A stretch of DNA of 40,381 bases from JBCBJZ01 sp038522635 (lineage in GTDB: Bacteria > Pseudomonadota > Alphaproteobacteria > Rhizobiales > Hyphomicrobiaceae): positions 1 through 40,381 of the forward strand of contig JBCBJZ010000013.1 in NCBI GenBank assembly GCA_038522635.1. Direction: 5' to 3'. Below, in pieces: positions 33,892 through 40,381 of this stretch. Position 1 is the first letter of the stretch. Every line of letters starts with the position of its first letter. The translations under genes and the position numbers were made by a program. Below the pieces are notes generated by a model, which was given only the letters and a program-made list of their open reading frames with translations, was not told where the DNA came from and searched no databases.

Positions 33892-33921
33892 ACCACCCAC
33901 CAAATGATCATTCTGGGTGGT
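33892..33921. promoter_or_regulatory. Inverted repeat spanning the LysM gene start region
   Basis: Perfect 8-base arms ACCACCCA (33892-33899) and TGGGTGGT (33914-33921) with a 14-base loop. The right arm ends four bases before the ATG at 33926 and contains the only ribosome-site-like GGGTGG, so in RNA the hairpin could hide the site. It could instead be a protein operator. Confidence 0.45.
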
Positions 33922-33925
33922 GCAG

Positions 33926-35416
33926 ATGTTTCGTGCATGGATGTTTCAGGTTGTCGTCTGTTGCCTTGCGAGTGCCAGCGCCGGGCTCATCGTTAGCCCG
34001 ATGGGGCAGCCTGCAAACGCCGGGGCATTGAAGGAACCGCGTTCCGATCTTAGCACCCAGGTCGGCCTCTACATCATGGCGCAGCCCACCCAGGTGCGCC
34101 GGCGCATGCAGCTCGCCCGCCAGCGCGCCCGACAGATCGAGCAGGTCGATCTCGCCGGCATCGGACCGCGTACGCCGGCCCTCGCCATCAGTGCGGCCAG
34201 GCTTTGGCGCCCCCCGAATGGCCAACTCAAAGTCTGCTTCTTCGATGGCGATGCGCAAGCGCGGCGCGAGGTGTTGCGCGTCGCGCGTCGATGGTTGAGC
34301 GATAAGGTGGCGCTGCGCTTGGATGGCGGCGCCGAAACAAACCCGCGTCAGTGCACAACGGCTGTCATGAGCGACATCCGCATCACATTTCGTGGTCGCA
34401 GTCGATGGTCGGTGGTCGGTGCCGAAGCGATCAATCTGTTGGGGCAGAGCGAAGCCTCGATGAGCCTGGCCGGGCTCGACCGTGAGGGGGCCTGGCGCCG
34501 TGAGGCCTGGGACGCGGCGGTGCTACGGATGTTCGGCCATGCCTTCGGCTTTGGCGGCGAGTTCAGCAGCCACGCGGCGGGGTGCGTGAAGGCGTTTTCT
34601 GAAGCGGGCCTTAAGGCGCTGGCTGGCGCGCCGTTTTTCTGGGACGGCAAGGCCATCCAGGCAGCGCTCGTTGAGGCTGACGACGCGACCGCGCTTTATA
34701 AGCCCGGCGAAGCGTCCGTGATGCGTCCGACCTTCCCGGCGGCGTTGTTCGATGCGCCAGCACCGGCACGCTGCACCGAAACGCCGGCGAACGCCCTGAC
34801 GGTGGCAGATCGGCGCGCGATTGCCGCGCTCTATCCCGTTGTCAAGCAACTCGCGGCAACGGGTGACATTGCGGCACGGGAGACACCGGACGCCCAACGG
34901 CCGCAGCCGGTCCTTGCCCTAAAAGTGCCGCCGCTCACGCCACCGAAGCCCCCAAAGGCCTCGGCTCCGGACACAGCGCCCCAGGGTGCACAGCCGCCCG
35001 CGCGTGATGTGCCGCCGGCGACTGGCGTGGCACCGGGGCGCTCGCAGGATCGTCCTGGCGCCACCGTGCGCGCTGTCGGTCCCGCAGCCGCCACACCGCC
35101 GGCACCTTTGACCTACACGGTGAAGCAGGGCGACACGTTGATAAAGTTGGCGCGTCGTTTCCTTGGTCGCAACACCGCTTGGCGTGTCCTGGCGACGGCC
35201 AACGGCATCAAAGATCCGACGCAGATGCGGATCGGGCAGCGGTTGATCATTCCAGCGCGTCGCCAGCCGACCACATCAACGACAGCAGGCCGACAGGGTG
35301 AGCCCTCCCGCAAGGCGCGCACGCCTGACCGTAGCGCGCCACGTCGTCCCGCACGCCCGGAGCGCAACACGCCGGCACGCGTGAGCCCTCAGACGATTGA
35401 GCGGTTGTTAAACTAA
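33926..35416 (+). CDS. Secreted degenerate metzincin-like protease domain with C-terminal LysM
   Basis: A 496-residue protein. A signal peptide (1-32, cleavage near ANA) is followed by a domain at about 94-307 with the layout of metzincin proteases: LWRPPNGQLKVCF, SDIRITF, RWSVVGAE, a helix at the zinc site and a Met-turn SVMRPTFP with ADRRAIAALYP after it. At the zinc site the expected HExxHxxGxxH reads RMFGHAFGFGG (from R201): the first His, the catalytic Glu and the third His are gone. A Pro-rich linker leads to a LysM domain (about 395-444) that binds glycan chains. The protein is likely a non-catalytic wall-binding protein. ATG 33926 is chosen; GTG 33917 is possible. Confidence 0.8.
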   Translation: MFRAWMFQVVVCCLASASAGLIVSPMGQPANAGALKEPRSDLSTQVGLYIMAQPTQVRRRMQLARQRARQIEQVDLAGIGPRTPALAISAARLWRPPNGQLKVCFFDGDAQARREVLRVARRWLSDKVALRLDGGAETNPRQCTTAVMSDIRITFRGRSRWSVVGAEAINLLGQSEASMSLAGLDREGAWRREAWDAAVLRMFGHAFGFGGEFSSHAAGCVKAFSEAGLKALAGAPFFWDGKAIQAALVEADDATALYKPGEASVMRPTFPAALFDAPAPARCTETPANALTVADRRAIAALYPVVKQLAATGDIAARETPDAQRPQPVLALKVPPLTPPKPPKASAPDTAPQGAQPPARDVPPATGVAPGRSQDRPGATVRAVGPAAATPPAPLTYTVKQGDTLIKLARRFLGRNTAWRVLATANGIKDPTQMRIGQRLIIPARRQPTTSTTAGRQGEPSRKARTPDRSAPRRPARPERNTPARVSPQTIERLLN

Positions 35417-35836
35417 CGTTTTGTGCGACGCAATAAATGCGCGATTGAAAACGCCCGAAATCGGCTGAAGCCAGCCAGAAGCGGCCAGAAGCGGCCAGAA
35501 CCGGTTTGAATATGGTGCGTTGCACATTTCAATAGTTCCCGTGTTTTGTCGCTGTATGTGCTCTGCGCGCTGTAGGCGAAGCGTGCCTATGCGGTGCGTA
35601 ATGCTGCGCCTGCGAAATGCGCAGCCGTTGGCCAAAGGGGCTAAGCCCTTCGACGCGTAGACCAATTGCCTAGGTTCCAACGCTCTTCATTTGTTCTAAT
35701 GATTTCGCTCAGGGCGCGGCTTCTCATGTCCGCCCTTCCGGTCTGCCCTGCGCCGCAGTGCCAATTACAAAGTCCAAGCGCTGATGCAAGGCGCGACGGT
35801 AGACCGATCAAACGACACTTAGTCTGGGAGGACTAT
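35417..35836. other. 420-base intergenic region before the HAAT transporter
   Basis: No gene is supported here. The only obvious feature is a 10-base tandem repeat at 35475-35504. The importer promoter is presumably in this stretch but I cannot place it with confidence. Confidence 0.5.
35475..35504. repeat. Three tandem copies of a 10-base repeat
   Basis: CCAGAAGCGG occurs twice, then CCAGAACCGG, in direct succession, 59 bases after the LysM gene stop. Confidence 0.75.
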
Positions 35837-37189
35837 ATGAGCGACCAAAACCACTCACGGCGTACCGTGCTCAAAACCGGCCTCGCCGGCGCGGCCGTTG
35901 TGACCGCACCGTTCCATTTCGTCCGTGAAGCCTGGGCCGAAAAGGCCATCGGCAACTTTCCTGCCCGCACCCAGGGCAAGTCGGTCAAGTTCGGCTTCAA
36001 CGTGCCGCAAACCGGTCCCTACTCCGAAGAGGGCAAGGACGAGCTGCGCGCCTACAAGCTGGCGGTTGAGCACATCAACGGCACCGGCAAAGACCAGGGC
36101 ATGATGGCGACGATGAAGCCGCTTGCTCTGAAAGGTAACGGCGTTCTCGGCAAGAAAATCGAATACGTGGAAGGCGACACGCAGACGAAGGCTCCCGCCG
36201 CTCGCGCTTCCGCCCGCCGCATGATCGAGAAGGACGGCGTGATCATGTTCGGTGGCGGTTCGTCATCGTCGGTCGCGGTCGCCCAGCAGTCGCTGGCCCA
36301 GGAGATGGGCGTCATCTTCATGGCCGGTCTGACGCACTCAAACGACACCACCGGCAAGGACAAAAAGCGCTACGGCTTCCGCCACTTCTTCAACGCTTAC
36401 ATGTCCGGTCAGGCGCTTGGTCCCGTGCTCGAAAAAGAGATGGGCAAAGAGCGTCGCGCCTACCACCTGACGGCCGACTACAACTGGGGTTGGACGCAGG
36501 AAGAATCGATCAAGAACGCGACCGAGAAACTCGGCTGGCAAACGGTGAAAGCCGTGCGCACGCCGTTGAAGTCACGCGACTTCTCGTCGTTCCTGACGCC
36601 GGTTCTGAACTCCGGCGCCGACGTGCTGATTTTGAACCACTACGGCAAGAACATGGTCGACAGCCTGACGCAGGCTGTGGGCTTCGGCATGCGCGACAAG
36701 CAGATCAACGGCAAGCAGTTCGAGATCGTTGTGCCGCTTTACTCGCGTTTGATGGCGCAAGGCGCTGGCAAAAACCTGCAAGGCATTCTCGGCACCACCA
36801 ACTGGAACTGGGCGCTGCAGGACGAAGGCTCGAAGGCGTTCGTGAAGTCGTTCGCGACGAAGTACGGCTTCCCGCCCTCGCAGGCCGCTCACACCTGCTA
36901 CGTGCAGACGATCCTCTATGCCGATGCCGTTGAGCGTGCCGGCACGTTCTTCCCGCCGGCTGTGATCCGCGCGCTTGAAGGCTTCAAGTTCGACGGCATG
37001 GGCAATGGCGCGACCGAGTACCGTGCCGCTGACCACCAGTGCTTCAAAGATGTGCTGGTCATGCGCGGTAACCCGGCACCGAAGACCGATTACGATCTGC
37101 TCAAGATCGTGCAGGTCGTGCCGCGGGCGCAGGTCGAGTACAAGCCCGACTTCTTCCCGGGTGAACTTGGTCCCTACAAAGACGAGTAA
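35837..37189 (+). CDS. HAAT-type ABC transporter substrate-binding protein with Tat signal
   Basis: A 450-residue periplasmic binding protein of the branched-chain amino acid/amide (Peripla_BP_6) group. The N-terminus carries a twin-arginine motif SRRTVLK at 7-13 and a hydrophobic stretch ending AWA near residue 34, so it is probably exported folded by the Tat system. The mature part shows GFNVPQTGPYSEEGKDELRAYKLAVEHIN and a GGGSSSSVAVA ligand loop. The ligand is uncertain: amino acids, urea or amides are all within the family. ATG 35837 has GGGAGGA about six bases upstream, a strong site. It begins the operon with the two permeases and ATPase that follow. Confidence 0.92.
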   Translation: MSDQNHSRRTVLKTGLAGAAVVTAPFHFVREAWAEKAIGNFPARTQGKSVKFGFNVPQTGPYSEEGKDELRAYKLAVEHINGTGKDQGMMATMKPLALKGNGVLGKKIEYVEGDTQTKAPAARASARRMIEKDGVIMFGGGSSSSVAVAQQSLAQEMGVIFMAGLTHSNDTTGKDKKRYGFRHFFNAYMSGQALGPVLEKEMGKERRAYHLTADYNWGWTQEESIKNATEKLGWQTVKAVRTPLKSRDFSSFLTPVLNSGADVLILNHYGKNMVDSLTQAVGFGMRDKQINGKQFEIVVPLYSRLMAQGAGKNLQGILGTTNWNWALQDEGSKAFVKSFATKYGFPPSQAAHTCYVQTILYADAVERAGTFFPPAVIRALEGFKFDGMGNGATEYRAADHQCFKDVLVMRGNPAPKTDYDLLKIVQVVPRAQVEYKPDFFPGELGPYKDE

Positions 37190-37200
37190 TCGTCGTTTCT

Positions 37201-37228
37201 CCACCCGGTGCCTTCGGGTGCCGGGTGG
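37201..37228 (+). terminator. Intra-operon hairpin after the binding-protein gene
   Basis: Perfect 8-base arms CCACCCGG (37201-37208) and CCGGGTGG (37221-37228), starting 12 bases after the stop and followed by ATCCTTT. Such hairpins after binding-protein genes often stabilise that message or partly end transcription, which raises binding-protein over permease output (inference). The 173-base gap to livH shows nothing else. Confidence 0.6.
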
Positions 37229-37362
37229 ATCCTTTACGTTAAAGCGAGCGGTGCGGAGATGAAATGCACCGCATGGCGCGAACTTTGCGCGCTCAACACC
37301 ACGCTACGCACCCGTTCTTTAAGGTGGCGGGCGTTCGGTGTGGATGACAGGGCAGTGGACCG

Positions 37363-38409
37363 ATGGACGCGATCCTCCTTCAATTACTCGACGGCCTTTC
37401 GAAAGGCGGCGCTTACGCGCTGATCGCGCTCGGCTTGACGCTGGTGTTCGGAACGCTCGGTGTCGTGAACTTCGCCCATGGCACGCTTTTCATGCTCGGC
37501 GCGTTTTGCGCGGTCACGCTGAACAAGCTGATCACGCTGCCGATCGTCACGATCGACCCCGTCAAAAAGACGCCGTGGGGAACGCCACTGGAACTCAAAA
37601 CCACTTGGGCTGAATCAAACCTCGGCTCCTACGGTAGTTTTATCGTCGATTATTCGGTGCCTTTATCCATTTTGCTCGCCATACCCGTGATGGTGCTCGT
37701 CGGCTTCATTATGGAGCGCGGCCTCATCCGACACTTCTACAAGCGCCCGCATGCCGATCAGATCCTTGTCACCTTCGGCCTGGCGATCGTCATCCAGGAA
37801 ATCATCAAGCACTTCTTCGGTGCGAATTCGATCTCGATGGACGCTCCCGCTGCGCTCGCCGGCAGCGCCAACATTGGCGCCTGGATCGGGTCAGATGCGA
37901 TCATCGCCTACCCCTGGTGGCGCCTTGTCTACATGGTGTTCGCGTTCATCTTGATCGCGATGGTGTTTTCGTTCCTCCAGTTCACGACCTACGGCATGGT
38001 GGTGCGCGCGGGCATGCACGACCGAGAGACGGTGGGGCTGCTTGGGATCGACATCGATCGCCGCTTCACCATGGTGTTCGGTATCGCGGCCGCCGTCGCA
38101 GGGCTGGCGGGCGTTATGTACACCCCGATCCTCCCACCCGACTTCCACATGGGCATGGACTTCTTGGTCCTTTCCTTCGTGGTCGTCGTGGTCGGTGGGA
38201 TGGGATCGCTGCCAGGTGCTGTGGCAGCCGGCTTGCTGCTGGGGATCGTCGAAAGCTTCGCCTCCATGAACGAGGTGACGCAGTTCCAGATCTACGGTCT
38301 GCAGCCGTTCAAGGGTATCGACCAAATCATCATCTATCTGGTCGCGGTGGGCATCCTGCTGGTGCGTCCCCGCGGGCTGATGGGCCGCAAGGGCGTGATG
38401 GAGAGCTGA
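37363..38409 (+). CDS. HAAT ABC transporter permease, LivH-type
   Basis: A 348-residue permease with about eight membrane segments. It opens LLDGLSKGGAYALIALGLTLVFGTLGVVNFAHG, the LivH signature, and ends with the conserved VVVVGGMGSLPGAVAAGLLLG and RPRGLMG. An extra segment of about 35 residues (VTIDPVKKTPWGTPLELKT and on) lies between the second and third helices. It forms half of the membrane channel. The ATG at 37363 has no strong ribosome site. The stop is one base before the next gene's start. Confidence 0.92.
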   Translation: MDAILLQLLDGLSKGGAYALIALGLTLVFGTLGVVNFAHGTLFMLGAFCAVTLNKLITLPIVTIDPVKKTPWGTPLELKTTWAESNLGSYGSFIVDYSVPLSILLAIPVMVLVGFIMERGLIRHFYKRPHADQILVTFGLAIVIQEIIKHFFGANSISMDAPAALAGSANIGAWIGSDAIIAYPWWRLVYMVFAFILIAMVFSFLQFTTYGMVVRAGMHDRETVGLLGIDIDRRFTMVFGIAAAVAGLAGVMYTPILPPDFHMGMDFLVLSFVVVVVGGMGSLPGAVAAGLLLGIVESFASMNEVTQFQIYGLQPFKGIDQIIIYLVAVGILLVRPRGLMGRKGVMES

Positions 38410-38410
38410 C

Positions 38411-39664
38411 ATGGCCAAATCAACCCTCGATCAGGAACCCGTGGTCATCGACGTCCACGAGATCAACAAGAAGACCGCACGAAGCGACATGACGCTGATG
38501 GTGGTTGTAACCCTGGCCGTTCTGCTCGGGCCGATCCTGCTGCATCCGTTCGGCGCGGCCTATCCCGACTTGCTGCAAAAGTTCGCGATCTTCGGCATCT
38601 TCGCGATTGGCTTCAACATCCTCTTCGGTTTGACGGGATACCTGTCGTTCGGCCACGCCGCGTTCGTCGGCATAGGCTCTTACGCCGCCGTATGGATGTT
38701 CAAGCTGTTCACGATGAACATCATCCCGGCGATCATCTTTGCGGTCTTCATGTCGGGGCTCTTCGCGCTGCTGATCGGATGGTTGTGCCTGCGCCGCTCA
38801 GGCATCTACTTTTCGATCCTGACGTTGGCCTTTGCTGAGATGTTCTACGCGCTTGCGTACTCCGTGCTCGTGCCCATCACCAACGGCGAGACCGCGCTCC
38901 AGCTCACGTTGAACGACCCGCGTTACATCGATGCGATGATCGCATCCCCACCCGCCGGCATCCCCTCAACGGATTTCTTCGGCTACAGCTTGAAATCGAG
39001 CTTCGAAGTGTCCTTCCCGTTCCTGTCGGGACCGGTCACTTTCAATCTGGGCTACTACATTTGCGCGATCATCCTGATCATCGCCTTCTACATCGCGCTG
39101 CGCATCTTCCGGTCGCCCTTTGGCATGATGTTGCGCGCGGTCAAGTCGAACCAGACCCGGCTTGATTACACGGGTCTCAGCACGCGGCCCTACACGCTGG
39201 CAGCCTTTGTGATCTCGGGCATGTACGCAGGCCTCGCCGGCGCGTTGATGGCGGTCACCGATCCATTCGCGGGCGCTGAGCGCATGCAGTGGACCGCGTC
39301 GGGCGAGGTGGTGCTGATGACCATCCTTGGCGGCGCAGGCACGCTGATCGGTCCGGTCCTCGGTGCTGGCATCATCAAGTACTTTGAAAACATCTTCTCC
39401 GGCATCGGCTCGCAGGACTTGAACGCGCTGTTCGCCTTCCTGCCTGACGGGGTCCAGGATGCGTTCGTCTACGTCGCCGGCCTGTTCGTGGGCGAAGGCT
39501 GGCATCTGACGCTTGGCGTGCTCTTCATGCTGATCGTGATCTTCCTGCCCGGCGGCCTCATGGAAGGCGTCGAACGGATCATGGCGATGTTCAAGAACCG
39601 CGCGCGCACAAGTGATGCGAGCGCATCAGCGACGCTGTCTGCTGAAACCAAACCGGCTGAATAG
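38411..39664 (+). CDS. HAAT ABC transporter permease, LivM-type
   Basis: A 417-residue permease, the LivM partner. Typical LivM blocks are FAIGFNILFGLTGYLSFGHAAFVGIGSYA, the SGIYFSILTLAFAEMFYA stretch, FRSPFGMMLRAVKSNQTR and the GGAGTLIGPVLGAGI motif. About ten membrane segments are visible, with a soluble stretch of some 40 residues in the middle, and a hydrophilic tail of about 25 residues follows. ATG 38411 lies one base after the livH stop with GGAG eight bases upstream, so translation is probably coupled. Confidence 0.93.
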   Translation: MAKSTLDQEPVVIDVHEINKKTARSDMTLMVVVTLAVLLGPILLHPFGAAYPDLLQKFAIFGIFAIGFNILFGLTGYLSFGHAAFVGIGSYAAVWMFKLFTMNIIPAIIFAVFMSGLFALLIGWLCLRRSGIYFSILTLAFAEMFYALAYSVLVPITNGETALQLTLNDPRYIDAMIASPPAGIPSTDFFGYSLKSSFEVSFPFLSGPVTFNLGYYICAIILIIAFYIALRIFRSPFGMMLRAVKSNQTRLDYTGLSTRPYTLAAFVISGMYAGLAGALMAVTDPFAGAERMQWTASGEVVLMTILGGAGTLIGPVLGAGIIKYFENIFSGIGSQDLNALFAFLPDGVQDAFVYVAGLFVGEGWHLTLGVLFMLIVIFLPGGLMEGVERIMAMFKNRARTSDASASATLSAETKPAE

Positions 39665-39682
39665 AAGAGGCGCGAAACAAGC

Positions 39683-40381
39683 ATGGCTCTGCTCGAAGTC
39701 TCCGGCGTCAACAAAAGTTTCGGCGGCCTCAAGGCGCTGAACGAAGTGAACCTCTCGGTGGAAGAGGGCACGGTGCACGCCATCATCGGTCCAAACGGCG
39801 CTGGCAAATCGACGTTGCTCAACTGCTTCGTCGGCAAACTTGAGCCAGACAGCGGTGCGGTCATGTTCAATGGCCAATCGCTGCTCGGCGGCATCAAGCC
39901 TTACGAGATCAACCAACTTGGCGTCGCCCGCGTGTTCCAGACGCCGGAAATCTTCGGCGATATGTCGTTGCTCGAAAACGTGATGATCCCGGCGTTCGCA
40001 AAGCAGGACGGTGCCTTCCGCCTCAACGGGTGGAACGGCGTTAGCTCCCGCGGCGCGGTCTACGACGAGGGCCTGCACATGCTCTCGGAGGTCGGCCTCG
40101 CCAACCAGCGCGATACCATCGCCAACCAGCTTTCACGTGGTGACAAACGCCGGCTCGAACTAGCGATGTGCCTGATGCAGCACCCCAAACTGCTGCTGCT
40201 CGATGAGCCCACCGCCGGCATGTCACGCGCTGACACGAACAACACGATCGAACTTCTCAAACGCATCGGCGAGCGAGGCATCACGAAAATCGTGATCGAG
40301 CACGACATGCACGTCGTCTTCTCCCTCGCCAACAAGATTTCCGTGCTCGCTCAGGGCACGGTGATCGCTGAAGATGTGCCC
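39683..40381 (+). CDS. HAAT ABC transporter ATP-binding protein, LivG-type (cut by window end)
   Basis: The first 233 residues of an ABC ATPase that runs past the window edge without a stop. Walker A GPNGAGKST (36-44), Q-loop in RVFQTPEIF, signature LSRGDKRRLE (150-159) and Walker B LLLLDEP (170-176) are present, with the switch His in IEHDMHVVF. The signature reads LSRGD rather than the usual LSGGQ or LSYGQ; I recall this variant in a subgroup of these importers. AGAGG lies upstream of ATG 39683. A LivF-type second ATPase may follow outside the window. Confidence 0.92.
   Translation, partial: MALLEVSGVNKSFGGLKALNEVNLSVEEGTVHAIIGPNGAGKSTLLNCFVGKLEPDSGAVMFNGQSLLGGIKPYEINQLGVARVFQTPEIFGDMSLLENVMIPAFAKQDGAFRLNGWNGVSSRGAVYDEGLHMLSEVGLANQRDTIANQLSRGDKRRLELAMCLMQHPKLLLLDEPTAGMSRADTNNTIELLKRIGERGITKIVIEHDMHVVFSLANKISVLAQGTVIAEDVP

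Overview
The window is a GC-rich, densely coded chromosomal segment of an alphaproteobacterium, most likely a member of the Hyphomicrobiales (Rhizobiales). The pointers are a GcrA cell-cycle regulator, the layout gcrA / argD-argF-hslO, a membrane-anchored CycM-type cytochrome c divergent from kdsB-pheA, a Yej-type ABC operon with two tandem binding proteins, and a DUF6460 protein. All of these are typical of that order. I cannot name the genus. I see no prophage, transposase, CRISPR array, tRNA or rRNA gene.

Layout. 1-1.8 kb (minus): a MATE exporter and a small DUF6460 membrane protein. 2.1-5.7 kb (plus): a ligase-associated DEXH helicase overlapping its PdeM-type phosphoesterase partner. 6.0-7.6 kb (plus): a YugP-like membrane zinc peptidase and a histone-deacetylase-family amidohydrolase. 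7.7-8.8 kb (minus): a TPR lipoprotein, divergent from an M17 aminopeptidase plus an NlpC/P60 endopeptidase (9.0-11.4 kb). 11.5-20.9 kb (minus): one long operon read as binding protein, binding protein, yejB, yejE, yejF, 2-hydroxyacid dehydrogenase. 21.2-21.7 kb (minus): membrane cytochrome c. 22-25.2 kb (plus): kdsB, pheA, an amidase. 25.3-28.2 kb (plus): rimK overlapping a succinylglutamate desuccinylase/aspartoacylase-family hydrolase, then a secreted protein with three Kazal-like repeats. 28.28-28.38 kb (minus): the SRP RNA, missing from any protein-only view, with a recognisable promoter. 28.7-29.3 kb (minus): gcrA. 30.1-33.8 kb (plus): argD, argF, hslO. 33.9-35.4 kb (plus): a secreted metzincin-like pseudoprotease fused to LysM. 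35.8-40.4 kb (plus): a HAAT-type ABC importer (Tat-exported binding protein, LivH, LivM, LivG). The last gene is cut by the window end.

How it fits together. Most of the window is housekeeping: LPS Kdo activation, phenylalanine and arginine synthesis, redox chaperoning, SRP and cell-cycle control. The 9-21 kb block is the most coherent accessory theme. An NlpC/P60 peptidase and an aminopeptidase lie beside a Yej importer with two binding proteins, which fits uptake and trimming of cell-wall or other peptides (inference).

Items most worth a second look: a 64-65 bp palindromic element with two well-conserved, oppositely oriented copies about 31 kb apart plus possible remnants; a second short palindromic repeat family; the LysM protein whose zinc-protease motif has lost its catalytic residues; the RimK/deacylase overlapping pair; and an intrinsic terminator placed between a possible promoter and argD.
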